Of a stretch of DNA of 64,000 nucleotides, positions 34,246 to 41,970 are shown piece after piece. The notes beneath the pieces are model-generated. The model was given only the letters and a program-made list of their open reading frames with translations, made no database searches and was not told where the DNA came from. Origin of the DNA: Gammaproteobacteria bacterium UBA7310 (lineage in GTDB: Bacteria; Pseudomonadota; Gammaproteobacteria; Pseudomonadales; Ketobacteraceae). The first letter of the stretch is position 1, and each line of letters opens with the position of its first letter. The DNA lies in NCBI GenBank assembly GCA_002471665.1, contig DKQK01000007.1, positions 16,189 through 80,188 on the forward strand. The letters run 5' to 3'. The translations under genes were made by a program, and so were the position numbers.

Positions 34246-35475
34246 TCAAAACAAAGGCTTTGACTCGTAAATCAAGCCCTTATTGCCGGCCTGAGAGCGA
34301 ATGGCTTCATAGATCTTACCATCCAGCGACTGGGCCACTGCTTCCTCTTCCAGTGTTTCCGCAATGTAGTCCTGACGCTGCTTACCCAGCTTGGCGATCT
34401 CCTGCTGCAGTTGCTCACGCTTTGCAGCGGTTTTGTTTATTTTAGCCTTTTGCTCATCCTTGCTCAGATTCAGCAAAGGGGCGGGCAATTCCGCTGCCGG
34501 CACGGCATCCAAATCCAGACGGCCACTGGCAACATCCGCCACCAGTTCACCATCGGCAAACAGATTATCTGCTCCGGCTGCCTTGGTATTAAACTCGGCC
34601 CGTTTGGCCTGCACTGCCGCCGGCGCCGACGCAAACACTTCCCGTGACGCTTTCTCTTTCTGTTGTAGTTGTTGCCGCCGTTCCTTGCTGCCGTAATACA
34701 ATTTGGTGGCATCCAACTCACGGGATAAAGCGGCGATCTTTTCATCGAAAGGGGTATGCACGGCCACAGCGCTGCCTCTTTGCTCCACTTGAAAGAACTC
34801 GCCCTGATTCAGGCTGGCAATTTGCTGCCAAACCTGGCGGGTATTGCGCTGGTTTCCCGCCTGAATACAATTAATGACGATGCCTTTGGCCTGTGCCTGC
34901 CGAACGATCTCGGGGTATTGTGGCTCATCTGCATAATCCATGTGCGGTGGCGCATCCCCCACCAAAAAGATCACTTTATAGGTATCGGTATCCTGACTCC
35001 AGGACACTTGATTTACGGCTGCATGTAAGGCCGCATTGACACTTTCCGGGCCATCGCCCCCACCCTGCGCCTTGAAGTCGGACAGAGAAACATACATGGA
35101 ATCCAGATCCTGTGACAGATCCAGCACCCGGGTGACGTAGGCATCCCCCCGGTCACGAAATGCCACCAGCCCCATGCGCATATCCGGTGCCGGCTGCGCG
35201 GACGCCATGGAAGAGGCAATGGACCAGATATTATTTTTGGCTGCATCGATCAGTCCGCTCATGCTGCTGGTGGTATCCAGCACAAACACTGCTTCGATTT
35301 GCGGACGAACCTGAGTTGCGGGTGAGCGTGGCGTCGGTGAATCCACCGCGCCGACCCGCTGCGGATCACCGCTGAGTACACCTGGAAAACCATCGGACAA
35401 GCTCATGGCGACTGCAGCGGCGGTGGCAACGGTGAGCGCCCCGGCCAACAGTAAAGATTTGGTTGCAATATTCAT
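34246..35475 (-). CDS. VWA-domain protein, secreted or anchored
   Basis: A 409-residue protein with an N-terminal signal or anchor segment (about 6-25). A von Willebrand factor A domain (about 60-245) has the MIDAS-like start VFVLDTTSSMS (D67; the third MIDAS position is T instead of S). Strong segments are GLVAFRDRGD, GGGDGPESVNAALHAAV and VIFLVGDAPPHMDY. Residues 250-380 are charged and Gln-rich, likely coiled coil. Start ATG 35475 has AAGGAG eight bases upstream. It is the last gene of a PspA-like/membrane protein/VWA operon and may act in an envelope-stress assembly (inference). Confidence 0.83.
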   Translation of the reverse strand: MNIATKSLLLAGALTVATAAAVAMSLSDGFPGVLSGDPQRVGAVDSPTPRSPATQVRPQIEAVFVLDTTSSMSGLIDAAKNNIWSIASSMASAQPAPDMRMGLVAFRDRGDAYVTRVLDLSQDLDSMYVSLSDFKAQGGGDGPESVNAALHAAVNQVSWSQDTDTYKVIFLVGDAPPHMDYADEPQYPEIVRQAQAKGIVINCIQAGNQRNTRQVWQQIASLNQGEFFQVEQRGSAVAVHTPFDEKIAALSRELDATKLYYGSKERRQQLQQKEKASREVFASAPAAVQAKRAEFNTKAAGADNLFADGELVADVASGRLDLDAVPAAELPAPLLNLSKDEQKAKINKTAAKREQLQQEIAKLGKQRQDYIAETLEEEAVAQSLDGKIYEAIRSQAGNKGLIYESKPLF

Positions 35476-35531
35476 ATTGAATGCTCCTTGTGAATGTTCT
35501 TAGGTAAAACAGAATGAATGAGACACATAAC

Positions 35532-36077
35532 TTACAAGCGCTTTAAGGCGGCTTCGGCATGATTGCGGGCCACACTGAAACGATCATTTGCATGTCCAAC
35601 CCGCATGCCCGCAACGGATCGATCAGGCAGGAAAAAGCTGAGCGCCTGCACAAAGAAAAAACCCCACAGGGACAAGAAAACGGAGTGCGTTACCTGGGCG
35701 ATCCACACAGATACCGCCACTGACAGCAAGCACAGAGCCGCATCCGCCAGCACCCACCAGGCCTTGCGATAACGTAAACCACTGCGTACCAGCCAGATCA
35801 GGGCAGTCAACAGCAGCAGCATGGAAACCAGTTTAAAGCCCATCAACAACGCGCAGGCTGATACCAGCACCCACCCCAAAATCATTAGCGACAGCCCGCT
35901 GCGCTGGTGATGACACGCGTACAGCCACAGTAGATACAAAGCCGCCAGCACCAGCATTGTGATTGACAATGCCAGGCTGGTTGCCAGCCAAAATCCGGCA
36001 AGCAGTACCACACCCGCACCGCCACCGCTCAAACCAAGTGCCACCAGAACATGGGCACTGAATTCACCGCGCTTCAT
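35532..36077 (-). CDS. Uncharacterised polytopic membrane protein
   Basis: A 181-residue protein with about six hydrophobic segments (around 10-30, 33-53, 61-80, 83-96, 106-124 and 130-148) and a basic C-terminal tail. I recognise no catalytic motif; the layout resembles small HdeD/DUF308-like membrane proteins, but I cannot assign it. Its ATG overlaps the stop of the PspA-like gene (ATGA), so translation is coupled. The VWA gene follows 56 bases later. A role with PspA at the inner membrane is a reasonable inference from the operon only. Confidence 0.75.
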   Translation of the reverse strand: MKRGEFSAHVLVALGLSGGGAGVVLLAGFWLATSLALSITMLVLAALYLLWLYACHHQRSGLSLMILGWVLVSACALLMGFKLVSMLLLLTALIWLVRSGLRYRKAWWVLADAALCLLSVAVSVWIAQVTHSVFLSLWGFFFVQALSFFLPDRSVAGMRVGHANDRFSVARNHAEAALKRL

Positions 36078-36649
36078 GATTCCACCCCTCCATTGCCGGA
36101 CGTTGGCCGGAGTTGTGTATTCGCTTTGGCTTTCAACAAGGCCAACTCCACATCCGCCTCGGTTATGACATCCCTATCAACACTGCCCGCATACGCGGTG
36201 GCGGGTTGACAGCCGGCGCCGCTGTCACGGGGCAGTGAACCGGCCCGCTGCCGAATCCGCTCCAGCTCCTGCCGCTGCACTTGCAGTTGCCTCTCCAGAT
36301 CATCGGCACCCTGTTGACTGGCTTGCAGCTGATCGTCACACCATGCTGCTTCACGCTGGGCCAGCAATTGCTTACGCAACAAAGACCGGGCCAGATCATC
36401 GTTTCCCTGGCCCAGGCACAAATCGAGATCTTCCTGTAGCGATAGGAGATCCTGCTGAATTCGCCGGCGCCGTTTCTGCAAACACTGCTGTTCCTGCAGC
36501 AGACGATCCCGCTCCTGGCACAGCAACAGGTGTTCTGCCTCCATATCCCGCAGCGCCTGCTTCAACAGTAATGCAGGCTCTTCAATACTATCCATCACAC
36601 CATGCACGTCGGCTTTTATCAGTCGCACCATTCGGCTGATGATCGTCAT
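36074..36649 (-). CDS. PspA/IM30-family membrane-stress protein
   Basis: A 191-residue, almost wholly helical protein. ATG 36649 (MTIISRMVRLIKADVHGVMDSIEEP) gives the amphipathic N-terminal helix that PspA proteins use to bind membranes, and has GGAGAG upstream; 56 further open codons run into the promoter region and were left out. Long coiled coils fill residues 30-150 (E/Q/R-rich), and the end is loosely charged. PspA proteins polymerise on damaged inner membrane to limit proton leak. It is first gene of the operon, divergent from an OmpR-class regulator, with a CpxR-box-like sequence between them. There are no pspB/C/F genes here. Confidence 0.78.
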   Translation of the reverse strand: MTIISRMVRLIKADVHGVMDSIEEPALLLKQALRDMEAEHLLLCQERDRLLQEQQCLQKRRRRIQQDLLSLQEDLDLCLGQGNDDLARSLLRKQLLAQREAAWCDDQLQASQQGADDLERQLQVQRQELERIRQRAGSLPRDSGAGCQPATAYAGSVDRDVITEADVELALLKAKANTQLRPTSGNGGVES

Positions 36650-36782
36650 CGCAACTCTCCTTAACACATTCAGTTTTATTGCGTCGCTGCCTGGCCCAAC
36701 GGGAACCGGCAACCCGATAACAGGATAAAAAACATGAGCCGGCCCGTTGAGGCACAGTTTGGTAAAATTACCCATGCGGGAA

Positions 36783-36798
36783 TTTACAAAAAGTTTAC
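36783..36798 (-). promoter_or_regulatory. Direct repeat resembling a CpxR/OmpR-class binding site
   Basis: On the - strand GTAAACTTTTTGTAAA holds two GTAAA half-sites 11 bp apart, close to the CpxR box (GTAAA-N5-GTAAA). A third GTAAA occurs at 36762-36766 (+ strand) inside a GGTAAAATTACC palindrome. They lie in the gap between the PspA-like operon and the response regulator gene, so the regulator probably controls both (inference). Confidence 0.5.
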
Positions 36799-36855
36799 GT
36801 GCAGGCAGGTGGTCCACTTGCTAGGATGATCACGGTGTTACCGAGGAGAATACAG

Positions 36856-37566
36856 GTGCAGGGCAAGCCAACGTTACTGGTGGTGGAAGATGAAACCGCC
36901 ATTCGAACCGGCCTGGTGGATGTTTTCACCTTTCATGGGTTTGAAGTGGATTTTGCAGAGGATGGAGCAAGCGGGCTGGACAAGGCGCTGAGCGGCCGGT
37001 TCGACATGATCCTGTTGGATGTCATGCTGCCGCTGCGCGATGGCTATGACGTCTGCGCAGCCATCCGTGAGCAGGACCGGAATCAACCCATCATCATGCT
37101 TACCGCGCGCAATACGGATGAAGATATCATCCACGGCTTGGCCCTGGGTGCCGATGATTATGTTGCCAAGCCGTTTTCGGTGACACAACTGGTGTTAAGG
37201 GTACAGGCGGTCCTGCGCCGATCGGGGCTCGATGCCGAGCAGAAGAATATCATCCCTCTGCAAGGGGCGGATATCGACGTGCACAACCTGGCGGCGCAGA
37301 TAAACGGTAATGGTGTCAGTTTTACCCGCCGAGAGATGGAGCTGCTGCAGTACCTGCATCAGCACAACCAGCGCCCGGTCCCACGGGAGGAACTGCTGCA
37401 TAAAGTATGGGGCTATGCCCGCGACATGGACATCGAAACCCGCACCGTGGACATTCATATCGCCAAACTGCGACGCAAGCTGGAACCGAATCCCAAACAC
37501 CCCATTCATTTAATCACCGTTCGCGGTGGTGGCTATCGATTACTGTCCGGATCAGGCATCCACTGA
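36856..37566 (+). CDS. OmpR-class response regulator, probable envelope-stress regulator
   Basis: A 236-residue two-component regulator. The receiver domain (1-125) has acidic residues E11-D12, phospho-acceptor D55 in MILLDVMLP, T in IMLTAR and K in YVAKPFS. The winged-helix DNA-binding domain (about 140-232) ends VRGGGYRLL. GTG 36856 is chosen because GAGGAG lies seven bases upstream and the protein then starts MQGKPTLLVVEDE, the standard position; ATG 36826 would add ten residues. The stop and the kinase start overlap (TGATG). It is divergent from the PspA-like operon. Confidence 0.9.
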   Translation: MQGKPTLLVVEDETAIRTGLVDVFTFHGFEVDFAEDGASGLDKALSGRFDMILLDVMLPLRDGYDVCAAIREQDRNQPIIMLTARNTDEDIIHGLALGADDYVAKPFSVTQLVLRVQAVLRRSGLDAEQKNIIPLQGADIDVHNLAAQINGNGVSFTRREMELLQYLHQHNQRPVPREELLHKVWGYARDMDIETRTVDIHIAKLRRKLEPNPKHPIHLITVRGGGYRLLSGSGIH

Positions 37567-39575
37567 TGGCAACCTGGAGCATCACCCGATTACGCTGGGT
37601 ACTGGGGCTGTCATTACTGCTGTTGATCATTCCTACACTGGTGCTGGCGTGGAAGGCAAGCCAGCAATTAAAATGGGAAGCCCTGTATCAACAACGGCAG
37701 CTGGCGGAAGAGCTGACCAAAAGTATCGATCTAAACCTGCAACGCTGGATTGCAGTGGAACAATCACGCCCGGTTACCCACTATCGATATCTGCTATTGC
37801 AATCAAGCCAGGGCCAAACCAACTATCTGCAACGCTCACCCCTGTCAAAGCTGCCGGATGGTGAAAGCCCTCCTGGCCTGGTGGGGTATTTCCAGGTTGA
37901 TGATGCCGGCGACCTGCAGACACCGCTGCTGCCGCAAAGTGAAGCCAACGCCATGGCCTCAGGGCTTGCAGCGGACGACATCGAACAGCGCCGCAGAATA
38001 AAACGCAACATTCGTTCAATTCTCAGCGCCAATCAACTGGTGACGCCAGCTAGTGTTGCCGAAGAGGAAGCGCAGGCGGATTCCGATGGCAGCGCAGCTC
38101 TGGCGCAGACTCAGACTCAGACTCAGGCTCAGGCTCAGGCTCAGGCACCGTTTGAAAAACTGGCTCAGAATCAGATTGCCGGCAACCGCGTGCAATCTCT
38201 GGGCAAAATAGCGGAGTTGGATCTGGAGCGCAGTTTTGCCGATGCTGAGCCAGCTCTGCAAAAGCAATCCCCACCTAAGGAAAAAGCCCGGCAGGCACCC
38301 CAATCGAGGGAAGCGTCACTGGCGCCCGCCGCCAAGCCGGCGCCATCAATCGGCGAGGATTTCACAGCCCTGGATGCAGCCACACAGGGCAATCCGCAAT
38401 CCGCCATTACCATTTTTTCCAATACCGCGTCCGCTTTCAGCCTGGCCCTACTGGAAAGCGGGCACCTGCTTCTGTTTCGTGATGCCTGGTACGACGATCA
38501 ACGCTGGGTGCAGGGGTTGCTTCTGGATCAGCAGGCCTTTATTGATAACAGCATTCAACAGGTATTCCAGCAAAGCAATCTGTCGCACTTCACCAATCTG
38601 GTGGTTGCCTTCAACGGCAATGTTCTGCGCATTCTGCCCGCCATGGGCTATCAACGCTACGCCCTGGGTTACTCATCCCTTTCTGTACAGGATGTCTCCG
38701 GTACACTGATACTGCAAACGGCTTTGTCATCACCGCTCACGGAGCTGGAGCTGATTTTCAGCGCCAGGCACTTGCCGGATGGGCCCGGCGGGGCAATCAT
38801 TACCTGGGCCAGCCTGATCCTGATGCTGTTGCTGATCAGCATTTTCACACTGCTGTACCGGTTTGGTGTTCGGCAAATTCGCATGCTGCAGCAACAACAG
38901 AATTTTATTGCCTCCGTCAGCCATGAACTGAAGACGCCACTGACCTCGATCCGTATGTTCAGCGAAATGCTGAAAGAAGGCTGGGCAACGCCAGCCAAAC
39001 AACAGGAGTATTATCATTTCATTGCAGATGAAAGTGATCGCCTGAGCCGGCTGATCACCAATGTTCTGCAGCTGGCCCGCATGGAACGACAGGAACTGAA
39101 GCTGGATATAAAGCCCTGCCCGGTCAACCAATTGATCGAGTTATTGCGCTCCCGGCTTGAATCACAGGTAGCCGCTACTGAATTTACTTTGTGCTTTAGC
39201 CATGAAGATTTCGATAACAATGAACAAATCCAAGTCGATACCGATGCCATGATGCAAATCCTGATGAACCTGGTCGACAACAGCTTGAAATTCGCCAAGC
39301 AGGCATCCAACAAACAGCTCGATCTTCACATCCGTAACAACAATGCTCAGCTTGAGATTGTGCTGCGGGATTACGGCCCGGGTATTCCCGATCAGGAGCG
39401 CAAGCGGATTTTTGATTTGTTTTACCGTATTGGTAATGAGCTTACCCGATCGGCCCAGGGAACCGGCATTGGCCTGGCGCTGGTGCAACAATTGGTCAGC
39501 GTCATGGGCGGCAGCATCGAGATTCAACAGCCGGATCAGGGTGCCGCATTCTGTATCCGCTTTCCCATGTTGTAG
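37566..39575 (+). CDS. Membrane sensor histidine kinase with a Q-rich repeat in its sensor domain
   Basis: A 669-residue kinase paired with the upstream regulator. TM1 is about 12-29, the large periplasmic region is about 30-408 and TM2 is about 409-431. HisKA has H453 in FIASVSHELKTPLTS, followed by the HATPase domain with DNSLKFAKQ (N box), DYGPGIPD (G1) and GTGIGLALV (G2). ATG 37566 overlaps the regulator stop. The periplasmic region is unusual: it is long, with low-complexity Ala/Gln/Pro/Lys stretches (160-270) that include a six-base tandem repeat coding QTQTQTQAQAQAQA (181-194). There is no HAMP or PAS domain that I can see. The stimulus is unknown; the PspA/VWA neighbours suggest envelope stress. 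Confidence 0.88.
   Translation: MATWSITRLRWVLGLSLLLLIIPTLVLAWKASQQLKWEALYQQRQLAEELTKSIDLNLQRWIAVEQSRPVTHYRYLLLQSSQGQTNYLQRSPLSKLPDGESPPGLVGYFQVDDAGDLQTPLLPQSEANAMASGLAADDIEQRRRIKRNIRSILSANQLVTPASVAEEEAQADSDGSAALAQTQTQTQAQAQAQAPFEKLAQNQIAGNRVQSLGKIAELDLERSFADAEPALQKQSPPKEKARQAPQSREASLAPAAKPAPSIGEDFTALDAATQGNPQSAITIFSNTASAFSLALLESGHLLLFRDAWYDDQRWVQGLLLDQQAFIDNSIQQVFQQSNLSHFTNLVVAFNGNVLRILPAMGYQRYALGYSSLSVQDVSGTLILQTALSSPLTELELIFSARHLPDGPGGAIITWASLILMLLLISIFTLLYRFGVRQIRMLQQQQNFIASVSHELKTPLTSIRMFSEMLKEGWATPAKQQEYYHFIADESDRLSRLITNVLQLARMERQELKLDIKPCPVNQLIELLRSRLESQVAATEFTLCFSHEDFDNNEQIQVDTDAMMQILMNLVDNSLKFAKQASNKQLDLHIRNNNAQLEIVLRDYGPGIPDQERKRIFDLFYRIGNELTRSAQGTGIGLALVQQLVSVMGGSIEIQQPDQGAAFCIRFPML
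38106..38147 (+). repeat. Hexanucleotide tandem repeat inside the sensor kinase gene
   Basis: Three CAGACT units are followed by three CAGGCT units and one CAGGCA, coding alternating Gln-Thr and Gln-Ala in the periplasmic linker. As the unit is six bases, changes in copy number keep the reading frame. Confidence 0.95.
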
Positions 39576-39636
39576 AGCACATCGGCAATAGCCCTGCCGC
39601 ACACCCGTGCATACCCTTGCACACCCCTGCACACAA

Positions 39637-39669
39637 TAAAAAAGCCCCGCGTCATAACGACACGGGGCC
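39637..39669 (-). terminator. Rho-independent terminator of the TSP3-repeat lipoprotein gene
   Basis: On the - strand the stem GCCCCGTGTC / GACGCGGGGC (one mismatch, 5-base loop) is followed by a run of seven T. It ends the lipoprotein transcript and may also block read-through from the kinase gene. Confidence 0.85.
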
Positions 39670-39707
39670 ACGCCTAAACCACACACTGGTGGTTAAAAAG
39701 TAGGGCT

Positions 39708-41099
39708 TCAGGGCAGTAGGGTATCCAGTACTTCGCGGGAGTAAACCAGCTCACCGTCGGCATCCGTACCGGTAATGCGATAACGTACGGCGGTGGCATC
39801 ACACTCGGATTCCAGACAGAACGCATCGTAATAACCACCGGTAATGGAGCCACTGGTAAGATTCAAACGCATGACGATATAACCGGTGAGCCCACCACAT
39901 TGGAATTCAATTGCGTTACCGGTGTTAAGCGGGCCCGTGGCACTGCTGTTGAGTACGCCCGAGGCGGAGCCATTGCCCAGACATCCATCCAGCACCGCAT
40001 TGTTGGCGGTAAAGGTCATTAGGGCCGTGGGCGGGAAGAAGGTATTGATGGTGGCCTTCCAGTTGGCTGATCCGGCTTCCAGATCGGAGTTGTCCGCGGT
40101 GATGGTCCAGTTGAAAGTACCATCAGGCTGCTGACAGCCATTGAACTGGCACTGCATGATGTCCATCAACCGTTGCAGTAGATCCAGATAATCGTTGAAG
40201 AATTTATCGGTGCCCACCAGCTCAGGCTCATCACAGACATCACCGATACCGTCCCCGTCACTGTCGGCCTGATCCGCGTTGGGCAGCGCCGGGCAATTGT
40301 CCAGGTCATCTTCGATACCGTCGCCATCACTATCGAACAACGAATCACAGGCATCACCGAGGCCATCTCCATCGCCATCGGCCTGATCCGCATTGGGCGC
40401 CACCGGGCAGTTATCCAGTTCATTATCGATACCGTCGTTATCCAGATCGGGATCACAGGCATCGCCTATATCGTCTGCATCGCCATCGGCCTGGTCAAGA
40501 TTGGGAACCGCAGGACAGTTATCAACAGCGTCTTCGATGCCGTCATTGTCCAGATCCACATCACACACATCACCCTGGCCGTCATCATCACTATCGAGCT
40601 GATCCGGGTTGAAATCCGCCGGGCAGTTGTCATTCAGGTCAAGGACACCATCGCCATCAGTGTCCACACCACCGCCGCTATTATCACAATTGAGAAAGAA
40701 CAAGGCGTCGCGGTTTTCCAGCGTGGGCCCACCCAACGGTGACGCCTGCCATTCAAACGCCAGGCTCACCTGGCGGGGAACTTCGGTTCCGGTTTCACCG
40801 CTGTTACAGGCAAGCTCAATACTGCCGCCATAGGTGGCGGTGGTACCGCCACTGCAATCGCCACCGGCATAGCTGACGTCGCTTCCATCGGTAGTAAAAC
40901 ACACCGCACGCCCACTGAGTTTACTCAATACCACGGAGCCGGCATCGCCTTCAAACTGTGTATTCGCGGGTGGGTTAACAAATATTTCTTCATTGGTGGG
41001 TGCTTTTTCACAAGCAGCCATCAGCGTTGCAGCGAGCATTAAACCGGAAAGTCGGATCAACCGGTTGGCCCCTATTCCATCAGGAAACAAAAAAGTCAT
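39708..41099 (-). CDS. Lipoprotein with thrombospondin type 3 calcium-binding repeats
   Basis: A 463-residue lipoprotein: the signal sequence ends in the lipobox LMAAC with C30 as lipidation site. ATG 41099 has AAGGA seven bases upstream; two further ATGs 5-8 codons upstream are less well placed. Residues 145-300 hold about five TSP3-type repeats (D-x-D-x-D-G-x-x-D ... D-N-C-P ... N-x-D-Q-x-D-x-D-x-D-x-x-G-D-x-C-D), a Ca2+-binding layout, also found in OmpA-like and gliding-associated surface proteins. The N-terminal 115 and C-terminal 160 residues have no domain I recognise; there are paired cysteines in both. It is monocistronic with its own terminator. Surface location is likely but the partner is unknown. 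Confidence 0.82.
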   Translation of the reverse strand: MTFLFPDGIGANRLIRLSGLMLAATLMAACEKAPTNEEIFVNPPANTQFEGDAGSVVLSKLSGRAVCFTTDGSDVSYAGGDCSGGTTATYGGSIELACNSGETGTEVPRQVSLAFEWQASPLGGPTLENRDALFFLNCDNSGGGVDTDGDGVLDLNDNCPADFNPDQLDSDDDGQGDVCDVDLDNDGIEDAVDNCPAVPNLDQADGDADDIGDACDPDLDNDGIDNELDNCPVAPNADQADGDGDGLGDACDSLFDSDGDGIEDDLDNCPALPNADQADSDGDGIGDVCDEPELVGTDKFFNDYLDLLQRLMDIMQCQFNGCQQPDGTFNWTITADNSDLEAGSANWKATINTFFPPTALMTFTANNAVLDGCLGNGSASGVLNSSATGPLNTGNAIEFQCGGLTGYIVMRLNLTSGSITGGYYDAFCLESECDATAVRYRITGTDADGELVYSREVLDTLLP

Positions 41100-41283
41100 G
41101 GTCAGGTCCTTCATTTTTGTCATTGTAGAGTTGAATCGTTATTATGCTGCACCCCAGGATGCAGCATGGAGCTTGGCATAGCACCCGCCCCCGCCGTTAG
41201 TACTTAAGTTGCATTGACACTGCCTACCGGCTTGTGGTTTAACTCGAAGCCTCACTTCAAGTTTTTTTGATAGACAAATTAAT

Positions 41284-41970
41284 GTGACTGAATTTCGCTC
41301 TCCCCCCTATTCCTCGCCTTCCGCCCCTTCCACCAGCATTCTGGTGATTGATGATCATCCGGTTTTTCAGGATGGCATCGCCGTTATTCTGCAAGCATTG
41401 TTGACCGATGTGGAAATCATTCCCGCCCTCAATGCCGACACTGCCATCGCACACGCCAAGGCCCGCCCCGACCTGGACTGGATTTTCGTGGACTACCAGT
41501 TACCGGATTCCGATGGTTTGTCCATCATTGCGCAATTGAACGGGCTCATGGTCACCGCGCCTATTGTCATGATGTCCGGTGTCGATGAACTGGAACTGGT
41601 GGCAAAAGCGTTGCAGCTCGGTGTCAGCGGCTTTATTCATAAATCCGGGGGCAAGCAGATATTCAAAGACTGTCTGCAAGCCATTGAACAGGGCAAGGTG
41701 TATCTGCCCGCCGACACGCAGGTACGACTGGAGCATTATCGGCAGACCATCGGCAAACATACGGATGCCATCAAAAAGCAATTGAGTACGCGGCGCATGG
41801 ATGTGTTGCTGCTGGTGGCAGAAGGTTATTCCAATCAGGAAATTGCTTCATCCCTGTCGATTTCGGAAGCCACTGTCAAATCCCATGTCTCTGCGCTGAT
41901 GTCCATTCTGGATGCCGACAGTCGCTACCACTGCGTGGCAGAGGCACGCAAATTGGGGCTCATCAAGTAA
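41284..41970 (+). CDS. NarL/LuxR-class response regulator
   Basis: A 228-residue regulator with receiver domain 18-135 (D23-D24 acidic pair, phospho-acceptor D70 in WIFVDYQLPD, K in GFIHKSGG) and a C-terminal LuxR helix-turn-helix (LSTRRMDVLLLVAEGYSNQEIASSLSISEATVKSHV-type, about 160-220). The start is GTG 41284, the first possible codon; its ribosome site is weak. It converges with a hybrid histidine kinase gene and shares its last eight bases with it. That kinase is probably its partner (inference). Confidence 0.88.
   Translation: MTEFRSPPYSSPSAPSTSILVIDDHPVFQDGIAVILQALLTDVEIIPALNADTAIAHAKARPDLDWIFVDYQLPDSDGLSIIAQLNGLMVTAPIVMMSGVDELELVAKALQLGVSGFIHKSGGKQIFKDCLQAIEQGKVYLPADTQVRLEHYRQTIGKHTDAIKKQLSTRRMDVLLLVAEGYSNQEIASSLSISEATVKSHVSALMSILDADSRYHCVAEARKLGLIK

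Noticed and set aside
39596..39636. Short direct repeats (ACACCCGTGCATACCCTTGC and relatives) after the kinase gene
   Set aside because: Only three imperfect copies between two genes; no sign of an attachment site or mobile element.
40230..40680. Repeated GATCCGCGTTGGG/ATCGCC stretches
   Set aside because: These are the TSP3 repeats of the lipoprotein gene, not a non-coding repeat array.
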